Shown piece by piece: positions 28,120-37,288 of a DNA stretch of 64,000 nucleotides (positions are counted from its first letter, which is position 1; each line of letters opens with the position of its first letter). The position numbers were made by a program, and so were the translations under genes. This stretch comes from Candidatus Krumholzibacteriia bacterium. Lineage in GTDB: Bacteria; Krumholzibacteriota; Krumholzibacteriia; LZORAL124-64-63. Below the pieces are notes generated by a model. That model saw nothing but the letters and a program-made list of their open reading frames with translations. It had not been told where the DNA came from and did not search any database. Where the stretch lies: the NCBI GenBank assembly GCA_016744705.1, contig JADGDU010000008.1, forward strand, positions 103,616 to 167,615. The letters run 5' to 3'.

Positions 28120-30457
28120 CCTTCAGCGCCGCCGCTTCATTCTGCGCGTGCTGCTGGCCGCGATTCTGCTTTGCATTCTCTGGTGGTTGGGGCTGAAGAT
28201 AGCCCCGCCACCAGATCCCTACAGGGTACGTCCGGCGGGAGTCAGGGTATTGGATCGGCAGGGTAAGTTGCTGCGTGGTTTCCTCAGCCCTGATCAAAAA
28301 AGACGCTGGCGTTTAGAGTTGGCAGAAATCAGCCCCGCTCTGGTGGGTGCTGTTTTGAGCCACGAAGATCGCTGGTTTTTTAAGCATGCCGGAGTGAATC
28401 CGGCGGCTGTGGTGCGGGCTGCTTGGGGCAACTTGCGCGCCGGCCGGGTCACCAGTGGTGCCTCTACCATCACCATGCAGTTGGCCCGTTTGACAGAGCC
28501 TCGCCCTCGCAATCTGAGTGCTAAGATTCACCAGGTTTGGCGCGCTTTCCAATACGAAAGTCTGTATTCCAAAACCGAAATCCTGACCATGTATTTGAAT
28601 CTGGCTCCCTATGGCGGCAATGTGGAAGGAGTGGGGGCGGCGGCTCATATCTTTTTCAACAAATCTGCCGCTGAATTGAGTTGGGCTGAAGCTTGCCAGC
28701 TGGCGGTTTTACCCCAATCACCCAACCGGCACGATCCTGTTCGGCAGCCCCTTTCTGCCCAAAAAGCTCGCAACAAATTGGCCCATCATTTATTGGATTC
28801 GGGTCTTATAGATCCCCAGATTTACCAGGAAATACTCACCAGCCCCATGCCCACACACCGCTGGCCCTCCCCATTCCTGGCCCCTCATTTTAGCCGTTGG
28901 AGCAAGAAACGTCATCCGGGGCGATCCACCCTGCGAACCACCTTGGACGCGGACATGCAGAGCCAGACTGCCAGCATTGTGCAGGGACAGGTGGGACAAT
29001 TGAGGCCGCTGGGTATCACCCAGGGAGCGGCGGTGATTTTGGATTCGCGCAATGGACAGATCGTGTCCATGGTGGGTTCGGCCGGTTTTCATGAAGAAAA
29101 TTACCAGGGACAGGTCAATGGCGCCGTGGCTCCCCGCTCTCCTGGATCCACTCTGAAGCCTCTGGTTTACGCCCTGGCTTTTGACCGGGGTTTGGCCACA
29201 GCAGATGCTCTGATTGAAGATGTGCCCCGTTGGTTTGCCGACTACAGTCCCAAAAATTATGACGGCATGTTTCGGGGTGTTGTGAAGGCCGGAGATGCCT
29301 TGCGCAGTTCGTTGAATGTACCGGCGGTGGCTTTGGCTGCGGAGTTGGAACACGCGGACGGTGATGGACTGTATGAGTTTTTGAAAGACGCGGGGGTGGA
29401 ATCTCTGGACCAGCCATCAGGCCACTACGGCTTGACTCTGGTTCTTGGGGGTGGCGAAGTCACTCTGCTTGAGCTGGCCTCTCTCTATGGAGTGCTGGCC
29501 AGACAAGGGATGTGGTTGCCCACCAGAGATCTGCTTCCCGCTGCGGCTGCCACCGACCCCGGTCGCAGGTTGCTGGGTGCAGGCGCCACTTGGATGACCC
29601 TTCAGGAAATGAAGGGCGTGGCCAGGCCGGATCCAGAGCTTTTGTGGCAAGGCTCATCTCGCCGGTTTGAAATTCCCTGGAAAACCGGCACCTCCTATGG
29701 CCACCGCGACGCCTGGAGTGTGGGGCTGGCCGGGCCTTGGGTGGTGGCAGTGTGGTTGGGTAATTTTGAAGGGGAAGGTTCTCCTCATCTGACTGGAGGG
29801 GAGGTGGCGGCGCCGCTCCTTTTCTCTCTCATTGAAGGCTTATCCCTGGATGAATCCGGGGCCTGGGAAAAACGACCCTCCGCCGTGGCTGAACGATCCA
29901 TTTGCGCCCTCAGTGGCCACCCCGTCAGCGAGTTTTGCGGGCCCACCACCACTGGGTATTATTTGCCCGGCATTTCGCCTTCTGCCCCGTGCTCCATCCA
30001 TCGATCGGTGGAAATTGATCATCTGAAAGGCCAAACTGTTTGCAGCCGTTGCCGTGGAGGAATCTCCACTGAACAATTATTCGTTGAGTGGTGGCCGCCC
30101 CAGGTGGCGTCCTATCTGGTGGCCGGAGGGTGGGCCCTTCCTGATATCCCGCCCCATAATTCAAACTGTCCGGCCTTTGGCACCAGCGAAGCTCCGGTGA
30201 TCACCAGTCCCCAGCGTGATAGTGAATATTTCTTACGCCGCGGTGTTCCGCTAGTGGATCAGGCCATCATCCTGGAGGCCTCTTTCAGTCCCGGCATTGG
30301 CCGGGTTTGGTGGTTTGTGGATGGGGTCATGCTCCAGGAATCCGGGCCGGGAGAAAGGGTGTTTTATACCCCCATTGCCGGACGGCACCAATTCACAGTG
30401 GTGGATGATGCAGGGCGGTCGGGATCTGTGACCATCAGGGTTCATAGGGCTGAGTGA
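28079..30457 (+). CDS. pbpC: Penicillin-binding protein 1C
   Basis: A bifunctional peptidoglycan synthase of up to 792 residues. A short cytoplasmic basic stretch and one membrane helix (to about residue 40) are followed by the GT51 glycosyltransferase domain with Glu96 in SHEDRWFFKHAGVN. The transpeptidase has Ser357-Thr-Leu-Lys360, SSLN and Lys535-Thr-Gly. The PBP1C-specific C-terminal domain occupies the last 100 residues. Start choice is open: the GTG at 28079 has GGAAG upstream, and the TTG at 28106 has GGGGAG with seven bases spacing; either overlaps the macroglobulin gene, so translation is coupled. E. coli PBP1C binds beta-lactams poorly, which may apply here. Confidence 0.94.
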   Translation: MFVGAGRSGLFRLNLQRRRFILRVLLAAILLCILWWLGLKIAPPPDPYRVRPAGVRVLDRQGKLLRGFLSPDQKRRWRLELAEISPALVGAVLSHEDRWFFKHAGVNPAAVVRAAWGNLRAGRVTSGASTITMQLARLTEPRPRNLSAKIHQVWRAFQYESLYSKTEILTMYLNLAPYGGNVEGVGAAAHIFFNKSAAELSWAEACQLAVLPQSPNRHDPVRQPLSAQKARNKLAHHLLDSGLIDPQIYQEILTSPMPTHRWPSPFLAPHFSRWSKKRHPGRSTLRTTLDADMQSQTASIVQGQVGQLRPLGITQGAAVILDSRNGQIVSMVGSAGFHEENYQGQVNGAVAPRSPGSTLKPLVYALAFDRGLATADALIEDVPRWFADYSPKNYDGMFRGVVKAGDALRSSLNVPAVALAAELEHADGDGLYEFLKDAGVESLDQPSGHYGLTLVLGGGEVTLLELASLYGVLARQGMWLPTRDLLPAAAATDPGRRLLGAGATWMTLQEMKGVARPDPELLWQGSSRRFEIPWKTGTSYGHRDAWSVGLAGPWVVAVWLGNFEGEGSPHLTGGEVAAPLLFSLIEGLSLDESGAWEKRPSAVAERSICALSGHPVSEFCGPTTTGYYLPGISPSAPCSIHRSVEIDHLKGQTVCSRCRGGISTEQLFVEWWPPQVASYLVAGGWALPDIPPHNSNCPAFGTSEAPVITSPQRDSEYFLRRGVPLVDQAIILEASFSPGIGRVWWFVDGVMLQESGPGERVFYTPIAGRHQFTVVDDAGRSGSVTIRVHRAE

Positions 30458-30488
30458 GGGTAGGGGTGGACCAATGAAGGCCTCCCTC

Positions 30489-30518
30489 TTGCGTGAAAGC
30501 TGCATTGTGTTGTATAAT
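30489..30518 (+). promoter_or_regulatory. Putative sigma-70-type promoter
   Basis: TTGCGT and a perfect TATAAT at 30513-30518 are separated by 18 bases, about 50 bases upstream of the exported-protein start at 30568. Confidence 0.6.
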
Positions 30519-30567
30519 AGATGAATACAGTCTGCTTTTTCAGAATTTCCCCAAAGGATCCAATACA

Positions 30568-31200
30568 ATGAAAAATCCCCGTCCCGCAGCCCGGGTCAAA
30601 GCCCGCAAGGCGCCGAAAGACCTTTTCGCCAAATATAGCAGTCGCCTTTTTCTGGCCATGGGGCTCGCCCTGCTGCTGGTGATGATCCTGAGCGCATCCT
30701 CAGCTCGGGCCCAATTCCCCCGCATTGGTCTCAGCGCCTCTCCTGATGAGTATATCGAAACCATCGATGTGGAGCTTCACCAAGAATTTACGCTTTATGT
30801 GTGCGTTTTTGGTGTGGATAACGAAACACCTCTGGATCAGGATTATTCCAGCCTGTCCTGGGTCCTGCATCAAGTGTGTTGTGGTGCGGCTCTGTCGATT
30901 GAGAATGTTGAGTACAACTCGGCTTTCCACCACGAAGGTTATCCCCACGATGGAGTGGTCAGCTCATCCGAAGTTTGTGTGGATGAGCCATCCATTCTCT
31001 TGGCAACTCTGACTATGTCCATTTTTGCGGAAGAAGATGGGGAGTACCTGGCGGCCTGCGGGCCTTACCAGCAACCGGTAGACTGCGAAGGTGGGAATCC
31101 CTTGCTGATGGCCTTGCCGATGACCTTGAACCTTACGGGAGTGGGGGGTGTCTCGGCTGAAAGCTCTTCGCTGGGTGAGCTAAAGGCCTTGTACAGATAG
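30568..31200 (+). CDS. Exported protein of unknown function with 'LKALYR' C-terminus
   Basis: A 210-residue protein. The ATG at 30568 has AAAGGA upstream; an in-frame start at 30493 lies inside the promoter and is rejected. A long basic n-region (to about residue 28) precedes a hydrophobic segment and a likely cleavage after SSARA. The mature part has several cysteines (VCVFG, VCCGA, EVCVD, LAACG, VDCEG) that could form disulfides after export. No family is recognised. The last residues SSSLGELKALYR resemble the end of the unrelated protein at 15941-16615. Its own promoter and a shared terminator frame it as a single-gene unit. Confidence 0.75.
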   Translation: MKNPRPAARVKARKAPKDLFAKYSSRLFLAMGLALLLVMILSASSARAQFPRIGLSASPDEYIETIDVELHQEFTLYVCVFGVDNETPLDQDYSSLSWVLHQVCCGAALSIENVEYNSAFHHEGYPHDGVVSSSEVCVDEPSILLATLTMSIFAEEDGEYLAACGPYQQPVDCEGGNPLLMALPMTLNLTGVGGVSAESSSLGELKALYR

Positions 31201-31222
31201 ATTCAGAAGGTGCTTCAAAAGC

Positions 31223-31258
31223 AAAAAAAAGGCCCGGTTTGACCCGGGCCTTTTTTTT
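31223..31258. terminator. Bidirectional terminator
   Basis: A-run, GGCCCGG stem, six-base loop, CCGGGCC, then eight T residues. The A-run serves the minus-strand selenoprotein gene and the T-run the plus-strand gene. Confidence 0.92.
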
Positions 31259-31267
31259 ATGGGACCT

Positions 31268-32092
31268 CTATTTTACCAGAGTTAATAACCGAGCTTGAGG
31301 CTCCATGCCCTTCACCCTGAGTCGCGACATGTAGGTGCCACTGGGCATTCTCTGCCCCGACTCATTGGTTCCATTCCACATGACTTCGTGGCGCTGGCCA
31401 CCAGCCCGTTGGCCATCCACCAGGGTGCGCACCAGGCGACCGCGCACATCCAGAATGTCTAGCTTCACAGCCACTTCGCCCTGGCCTTCAGCCAATTCAA
31501 AGGGGATGCTGGTCATGGGGTTGAAGGGGTTGGGATAACCAGCCAGCAATTGGTGGCGGGCGACAACGCCTTCACCCACGGGGCTGGTGGAAATTTCCGC
31601 AATGGCGCTTTCCACGGCAGGTGCCAGGCCACTGTTATTGGGGGTGCCACGCCATTTGATGATGCCGTCGCCGCCAATGACGAATACGTAATCGGTACCG
31701 CAATCGTAAAGGGACGGAATGCCGTTGGCATTACCCTGCATCAGCACAGGGCGGGTGAATCCGCTGCTGTTTGTAAAAATCTGCACCTGGGCAGGGCTAC
31801 CGTCCCAGATATCGATGGCGAACAATTCGATTTGATCTTCAGAGTAAGAGTTGGCGAGGGCTTCCAGACCGGGAGCCGAAGAAATACAGCTGCCTCAGCC
31901 AAAGCCCACTACGAACATTATGGCCACTTGGCCAGCTTGATCACTCAGGGTGTAAGTTCCACCACCAAAAACGTCCAGGGTGTAGTCGGATGCAGGGGTG
32001 CCCACTTCTCCGGCAGCACCAAAAGCACTTCCGGCCAGGGCGGTGAGCATCAGAATGGCCAAAGGCAGACTGAACTTTCTCTTTTTTAACAT
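31268..32092 (-). CDS. Predicted exported thioredoxin-like selenoprotein with FlgD-type C-terminal domain
   Basis: One frame of 275 codons interrupted by a single in-frame TGA at 31897-31895 (codon 66). Read as selenocysteine, it gives FVVGFG-Sec-Gly-Ser-Cys, a UxxC redox motif in the exact place of a thioredoxin CxxC. A signal peptide ends near SAFGA; residues 27-155 follow the TlpA/AhpC pattern (GTPASDYTLDVFGGGTYTLS before the motif; APGLEALANSYSEDQIELFAIDIWDG after it). Residues 180-274 are a FlgD-Ig/type IX-like domain (GYPNPFNPMT, ending LLTLVK). The ATG has AGGAGG seven bases upstream. Homology continues without a break on both sides of the TGA, so a pseudogene or two genes is unlikely. 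A SECIS-like hairpin follows at 31859-31877. Confidence 0.85.
31859..31877 (-). promoter_or_regulatory. Candidate bacterial SECIS hairpin
   Basis: Beginning 18 bases after the TGA, the minus-strand RNA folds as GGCUCC, apical loop CGGUCU, GGAAGCC (six pairs, one bulged A). The GGUCU of the loop is the same sequence as in the E. coli fdhF SECIS loop, and the distance from the UGA lies in the usual bacterial range. It is within the coding region, as bacterial SECIS elements are. Confidence 0.75.
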
Positions 32093-32108
32093 GGAATATC
32101 CTCCTATT

Positions 32109-32123
32109 GAGGGACGAACCCTC
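32109..32123 (-). promoter_or_regulatory. Small hairpin ahead of the selenoprotein ribosome site
   Basis: GAGGG/CCCTC closes a five-base loop just upstream of AGGAGG in the 5' leader. Five pairs only; it may affect translation or be chance. Confidence 0.3.
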
Positions 32124-32296
32124 TAAAGTTGACTTAAATTATCTTCTTTTAGATAAATAAGAACATTTTTTAATCCCGCAACCCTTTGCATGGAAATGAA
32201 TTTTGGGTTGGCAATGAAGTAGTCTTGGGGGTTATGATCAATTCAAAGCCCATCAATGCTCCCGTTCCGGCTGCGGAACCAGTTTAAAGGATGACC

Positions 32297-32983
32297 ATGA
32301 TCAACGATCACAGTGAAGGTTCGTTTGTTTTTCTTCAGATTCATCTGGGTGGAGATCGTAATTTTTGTTATTTGCTGGGGGATAAAGAAAGCGGGCGGGC
32401 GGTGGCTGTGGACCCGGGGTTTGATGCCCCAGGATTTCATCGCATTGCCAGGGAAAGAAATTTGAACATCACTGACATTCTGATCACCCATGAACATAAC
32501 GACCATATGGAACAGGCCGGCGCCCTGGCTGATCTTTCCGGGGCGGCGATTTATGCAGGGGCCATGGGGAATGTTTCCGGGGCCAAAGCCTTGAACGACG
32601 GCGATGAAATCCAAATTGGTGATTTCATCGTCAAAGCTCTGGCCACGCCCGGTCATTCTCCCGGTCATTTCTGCTTTCTTTGTGAAGGTCGTCTGATCAC
32701 CGGTGACCTCTTATTCTGCGGAAAAATCGGTGGTACGGGATCTTACTTTCCGGGTTCTTCTACCACCGAGCAATTCGCCAGCCTGGAAAAAATTATGCAA
32801 CTTCCAGACGAAACCTTCGTGTTTCCCGGGCATGATTATTACGGAGGCGAAGGCCTGATGCCTCACTCCAGCATCGGATTTGAAAAAGAATACAACCCCT
32901 TTTTGAAGGTGGATGATTTGGCGGCCCTTTGTCATTTGAAAGACAACTGGGCTGCCTATAAAAAGGAGCATGGAGTCAGGTGA
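32297..32983 (+). CDS. Metallo-beta-lactamase-fold hydrolase (glyoxalase II-like)
   Basis: A 228-residue hydrolase with a dinuclear metal site. Metal ligands are His65, His67, Asp69 and His70 (THEHNDH), followed later by ATPGHSPGH and FPGHDYYGG. The ATG at 32297 has AAAGG six bases upstream; an ATG at 32291 has no spacing to it. The size and the PGHSPGH segment suit hydroxyacylglutathione hydrolase-like or generic MBL thioesterases, and the substrate cannot be named. Its stop overlaps the GTG start of the downstream phosphatase by four bases. Confidence 0.88.
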   Translation: MINDHSEGSFVFLQIHLGGDRNFCYLLGDKESGRAVAVDPGFDAPGFHRIARERNLNITDILITHEHNDHMEQAGALADLSGAAIYAGAMGNVSGAKALNDGDEIQIGDFIVKALATPGHSPGHFCFLCEGRLITGDLLFCGKIGGTGSYFPGSSTTEQFASLEKIMQLPDETFVFPGHDYYGGEGLMPHSSIGFEKEYNPFLKVDDLAALCHLKDNWAAYKKEHGVR

Positions 32984-35283
32984 AAAAATCTCGTCCCCCA
33001 CAATCCCAAAAGGCCTGGCGCTGCATCTGGATCAATTTGCTGATGCTGGCTCTGGTGGCGGTGCTGCTGGTTTTTAAGCTGGGATCTTATCAGCAAATGG
33101 CTTCCGTATCCCGCAGTCTGACTTCAATTTTCCTGATCACCGCCTGGTTGGCCACCATCCGCTTTCTATTGCTCGACACCTGGGGGCGCGTTTTTTGGCT
33201 TCTTGTCTTAGTGGCCTCTGTGGTGGTGACACCCCTGTGGGGTAAAGCAGGCCTTGTTCTAGGGCTTGTGATGACCTGCTTCTTTCTGTTCACCCGCTTT
33301 TACCGTCCCTGGCGTATGATCTCCCCCCGGCGCCGGGCAGCCGGATTTGGTCTGGGAGTTTTGGCTCTGGTGGTGCTGTTTGGGGCCACTGGTGTGTGGA
33401 GCACCGAGGCCGAGGAACAATCTCTGAACTTCCTGGATCAGTGGGGAATCATGTCCCTGGGTTCGTTGCTGGTGTTCTGGTTTGTATCCCTGTTTCATTT
33501 GGCGGTGCGCATGCGCCTCCACTTTTTGCGATTGCGGGCCAAGTTAGCCGTCAACGCGGTGCTCGTTGGCTTCGTGCCCATGGTTTTGATCGTTGCCTTG
33601 GGTGTGTATTCTTTTTATTACGGCATGGGAGGGGCCAGGGCCCAGCGTTCCGTAAACATCATGAATTCCTGGGCCTCTCTGGTGGCCGGGGGAAATGAGC
33701 TGGCCGGCGCGCCTTTTGATACAACTTTTGTCTGGCCGGATAGGGACGCATCTCTCTCTGACAGCACACAAACGCTAATACCAGCCCCCGCCTGGACATC
33801 CGACCTTGCCCGACTCCTTTCAGAAGACACTGAGATGGTGGCGGCCCGAGATACCACCACGTTTTTCATGGCGGAACAAACGGTGTGGCTTATGCGGTGG
33901 CAGAATTTGGGTCAGGAGAGTGCCCAAGCCAGAGCCTGGTCCATCAATGCCAAGCCTTTGAAGGAACTGTCTTTTCTGGTAAAAGCCGGAGTCGAGTTGA
34001 CGGCCGTTGATGGTTTTGTCAGTGGAGCAGGGATCAATTTCAATTCCGGTGAAAAGGAATATGTCCCCACCTACAAAGGGTATGCCGTGAGCTACCGGGA
34101 CATCAGTGAGGAGGCCTCGTTCTGGCACCCTTGGCGATCCTTTGGGGTCGCTTTCTTTCCCTTGATTTCTCTAAAAGATGATGAGCTGAGTGGGCAAAGT
34201 CTGTTGCTGAATTTGGGCATCGGCTGGGCCGATATGAAGGCTGAATTTCTGGAAGGCGAGAACAACCTGAATGTGGTGGCGGTGGCGATCATCGTTCTCC
34301 TTGCCGGTCTGTTCTTAATCATTGAACTCTTTGCTCTCTTTTTTGGTATGCGTATCACCGAAGGATTTGTCACTGCGGTGCATTCGTTGCACAAGGGGAC
34401 TCGCGTTCTGGCCGAGGGCAACTTGGACACCACCATTGATATTCCCAACGAAGATGAATTTGGGGATCTGGCCGACAGTTTTAATGAAATGACGGTGGCG
34501 CTTCGGCAAGGTCGTGAAGATGCCCTGGCCAAAGAGGCCCTGACCCAGGAATTGGCCACCGCGCGGGAAATCCAGGAGCGGCTTCTGCCAAGCACCGAGC
34601 CGGCTCTGTCCGGCTTCGAGGTGACCGGCGCCAGCATTCCCAGCCGTGAAGTGGGTGGCGATTATTTCGATTTCCTTATCCGTGACATCCACCGCATTGG
34701 CATAGCCATTGGCGATGTCTCGGGCAAGGGCATGCCCGCGGCTCTGCTGATGAGTAACTTGCAGGCCAGTTTGCATGGCCAGGTCATTCATCCCAGCAGC
34801 GTGTCTGAAGTGGTGGGACTGGTCAACGACCTGCTGGTGGCCTCCACCGATTCACACATGTTTGCCACCTTTTTCTATGGCTTGCTGGACACCGCAAAAG
34901 GAACTTTCACCAGCACCAACGCCGGCCACAATCCGCCCCTCATTCTGCGAGCTGATGGTTCGTTGGAAACACTCAACGCCGGCGGTTTGCTGTTGGGTAT
35001 GTTGGCTCATCAGAACTACAAACAGGAATCAGTCAAGTTGGATCCGGGGGATGTGGTGATTCTGTATACCGATGGCATCACCGAAGCCGTGGGTCCCGGC
35101 ATTGATGAGGATAATGTGGAGGCCATGTTTGGGGAAGAGGCCCTGGAAGATGTGGTCAGAAAGAGCAGTCATTTGCCGGCTGTTGGTATTAAAGAAGCCA
35201 TTTTGGATGCAGTGTCGCGGCACACGGAGGGTGTGGCCCAGTCTGATGACATCACATTAGTTGTGATCAGGCGGCAGGGTTAA
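32980..35283 (+). CDS. Membrane RsbU/SpoIIE-type serine phosphatase with HAMP domain
   Basis: A 767-residue PP2C-family phosphatase. The N-terminal 200 residues hold about six membrane segments, followed by a large extracytoplasmic region, another membrane helix (near 430-450), a HAMP linker (about 455-510) and the SpoIIE domain. Metal-binding aspartates are in VGGDYFD, GDVSGKGMPA and near the C-terminus QSDDITLVV. Such enzymes dephosphorylate anti-sigma antagonists or STAS proteins after an external stimulus. No partner kinase or STAS gene lies nearby. It starts with GTG in a GTGA overlap with the hydrolase gene. Confidence 0.9.
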   Translation: MKKSRPPQSQKAWRCIWINLLMLALVAVLLVFKLGSYQQMASVSRSLTSIFLITAWLATIRFLLLDTWGRVFWLLVLVASVVVTPLWGKAGLVLGLVMTCFFLFTRFYRPWRMISPRRRAAGFGLGVLALVVLFGATGVWSTEAEEQSLNFLDQWGIMSLGSLLVFWFVSLFHLAVRMRLHFLRLRAKLAVNAVLVGFVPMVLIVALGVYSFYYGMGGARAQRSVNIMNSWASLVAGGNELAGAPFDTTFVWPDRDASLSDSTQTLIPAPAWTSDLARLLSEDTEMVAARDTTTFFMAEQTVWLMRWQNLGQESAQARAWSINAKPLKELSFLVKAGVELTAVDGFVSGAGINFNSGEKEYVPTYKGYAVSYRDISEEASFWHPWRSFGVAFFPLISLKDDELSGQSLLLNLGIGWADMKAEFLEGENNLNVVAVAIIVLLAGLFLIIELFALFFGMRITEGFVTAVHSLHKGTRVLAEGNLDTTIDIPNEDEFGDLADSFNEMTVALRQGREDALAKEALTQELATAREIQERLLPSTEPALSGFEVTGASIPSREVGGDYFDFLIRDIHRIGIAIGDVSGKGMPAALLMSNLQASLHGQVIHPSSVSEVVGLVNDLLVASTDSHMFATFFYGLLDTAKGTFTSTNAGHNPPLILRADGSLETLNAGGLLLGMLAHQNYKQESVKLDPGDVVILYTDGITEAVGPGIDEDNVEAMFGEEALEDVVRKSSHLPAVGIKEAILDAVSRHTEGVAQSDDITLVVIRRQG

Positions 35284-35316
35284 AAAAAGGGCCACCTGTG
35301 GAGGTGGCCCTTTTTT
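35282..35316. terminator. Bidirectional terminator
   Basis: Seven A residues, GGGCCACC stem, six-base loop, GGTGGCCC, then six T residues, between the convergent phosphatase and chemoreceptor genes. Confidence 0.92.
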
Positions 35317-35329
35317 GATATTCCCAGGT

Positions 35330-37249
35330 TTATTGTCCCCAGTTATCTCCAGTCAATACGATGATGTCTTCATCTGCGGACACAGCAGAGCCTACAGCCA
35401 CTGGCTCTGGAGCCGGAGTGTAAGCCTGTGGTGCTGGAGCCGCCTGAGGGACTACTGTCCGAGGGGCCTGAACCCGTGGGGCTTGTGGGGATCGCGCCAC
35501 ACTGTTTTTCAAAGTGAAGGAACCTAACATGTGTTCCATCTCAGTGGCTTGGCTGGACAACTCCACAGCAGCTGCCGCTGATTGTTCGGAGGTGGCTGTA
35601 TTCTTCTGGGTCACGTTGTCGATCATGTCCAGACCGGCGGTTACCTCGGTGATGCCCCGAGCCTGGTCTGTACTGGCGGTGTCAATTTCTGCCACCAAAT
35701 CCGAAACTTTGTTGATGCCTTCCACAATGTCATTCAAAGCCTGGGACGTTTTTTCAGCGATGTCGGAGCCATTGGCCGTTTTCTCTACCGAGACTTCAAT
35801 GAGCTCAGATGTTTCCCGGGCAGCTTTGGCGCTGCGACCGGCCAGGTTGCGCACTTCTTCGGCCACTACTGCAAAGCCTTTGCCTGCTTTACCGGCCCGG
35901 GCAGCTTCCACTGCGGCATTCAGAGCCAAAAGGTTGGTCTGGAAGGCAATGTCGTCAATCACCTTAATGATTTTGGAGATGCTCTCGCTGGATTCGCTGA
36001 TTTCAGCCATGGCCACGACCATATTTTCCATTTGAGAGCTGCCGTTTTGAGCTCCTTCGCGAGCGGAAGTAGCCAGGGAATTGGCTTCGGCGGCATGGTC
36101 CGCATTAGTGGAAACCTGTCCTGCCATTTCCTGCATGGAAGCGTTGATCTCTTCCAGGGAAGCCGCGCTGGTGGTGGCGTTTTCCGAAAGGGCGGTGCTG
36201 GAATTGCTGACATCCAGGGAAGCCTTGGCAATTTCCTGACCTGAGACCTGCATTTGGCCGATGAGGCGGTTCATGGCCTTGTTGGTTTCGGCCAGAGGCT
36301 TGCTGATCAGGCCATCGCTTTCAAAAGTAAAATCACCCGAAGAAAGCTTATTAAAGGCCGTTAGAATTTCTTTTTCCAAGTCGTCTGCAAAGCTGTCCAA
36401 GCCGTTGCTCAATTGGCCCAGTTCGTCGCTTCTCTGGGATTTTAATCGGTGGCTCAGATTGCCCGCTCGTAAGCCCTTGAGCATCTCCAGAGACTGGCTC
36501 AGAGGTTTGACAAATTGCTTGTTCAGAGCGAACCAGATCAATCCACCAAATAGTCCCAGGGCAACCACAAGGAGCATGATGCCATTGCGCATGGTGTCGG
36601 CCAACTGTGCGTCGGCCTCGTCCAGGGCGTAGATCACTTCGAAAGCTCCGTGAATTTCCCCTACTTTCCAACTCTCCATGGGCCCGCCAAGAGGGTCTAC
36701 GCCGTCATCATTGCCCCAGAGGGCCATCGATGTGCTGGGAGCACCATGGCAGTTCATGCATACATCAGTCAGCTTGACCGGCAGGAAGAAATGCACGGAA
36801 TTGGTTTCTTCATTGATGACATAGTACTCGTCGAGGCCTTCATCCTTTAGAGCGTTCAGTGCCTTGGCTTCCAGTTCATTGGGCTCATTTTTAGGGTTCC
36901 GGGGTTCGAATTTTGGAGTTCTGAAGGTGTAGTTGTTGGCGTCTGCTTTTTTCATGGCTGTTTTCCAGGCTGCTACGACGGGCACCGAGAGCAGGAGTTT
37001 GTCATGTTCTTCTTTTTGGGCCATCTCCTTAAGCATACCAGTGGTGAACAGGCCCGCTTTCCATTGTTCTTCCGCATTCATACGAGCAGATTCGGCGGAG
37101 TGGGTTACCACACGAGACCGTTCCACGTAATCATTGAGTACACTTTCTTTCTCGTGTTTGTAGAAAACTCCAAACAGACAGCCGAGAAGAAGGGCAGGCA
37201 TCAGGACCCCACCGAGCATCATTTTCATACGTAAGGACATGTTCTTCAT
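35330..37249 (-). CDS. Methyl-accepting chemotaxis protein with c-type heme sensor domain
   Basis: A 639-residue chemoreceptor. A membrane helix (about 10-30) is followed by a periplasmic domain with Cys164-Met-Asn-Cys167-His168, a c-type heme attachment motif, in a DUF3365/Tll0287-like context ([14 protein letters not shown]). A second helix (near 235-255), a HAMP domain and the coiled-coil signalling domain follow, with the hairpin tip [18 protein letters not shown] intact. The C-terminal tail is Ala/Pro-rich and ends GDNWGQ, not a NWETF pentapeptide. The heme site suggests redox, oxygen or NO sensing. A sigma-28-like promoter lies at 37289-37315. No flagellar or che genes are in the window. 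Confidence 0.92.
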   Translation of the reverse strand: MKNMSLRMKMMLGGVLMPALLLGCLFGVFYKHEKESVLNDYVERSRVVTHSAESARMNAEEQWKAGLFTTGMLKEMAQKEEHDKLLLSVPVVAAWKTAMKKADANNYTFRTPKFEPRNPKNEPNELEAKALNALKDEGLDEYYVINEETNSVHFFLPVKLTDVCMNCHGAPSTSMALWGNDDGVDPLGGPMESWKVGEIHGAFEVIYALDEADAQLADTMRNGIMLLVVALGLFGGLIWFALNKQFVKPLSQSLEMLKGLRAGNLSHRLKSQRSDELGQLSNGLDSFADDLEKEILTAFNKLSSGDFTFESDGLISKPLAETNKAMNRLIGQMQVSGQEIAKASLDVSNSSTALSENATTSAASLEEINASMQEMAGQVSTNADHAAEANSLATSAREGAQNGSSQMENMVVAMAEISESSESISKIIKVIDDIAFQTNLLALNAAVEAARAGKAGKGFAVVAEEVRNLAGRSAKAARETSELIEVSVEKTANGSDIAEKTSQALNDIVEGINKVSDLVAEIDTASTDQARGITEVTAGLDMIDNVTQKNTATSEQSAAAAVELSSQATEMEHMLGSFTLKNSVARSPQAPRVQAPRTVVPQAAPAPQAYTPAPEPVAVGSAVSADEDIIVLTGDNWGQ

Positions 37250-37288
37250 TTCAAATCTCCCTGGAAAAAAAACCTCAATTTACTTGGG

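Noticed and set aside
31268..31825. Independent gene beginning at TTG 31825
   Set aside because: It lacks a ribosome site and a signal peptide, and it is in the same frame as the upstream fragment across one TGA with continuous thioredoxin homology.
31895..32092. A separate 65-residue exported peptide
   Set aside because: The signal peptide and first half of a Trx fold end at the TGA in the middle of the motif; it reads better as the N-terminal half of the selenoprotein.
36895..36912. GGTTCGAATT resembling a tRNA T-loop
   Set aside because: It lies inside the chemoreceptor coding sequence and no acceptor or anticodon stem can be formed around it.
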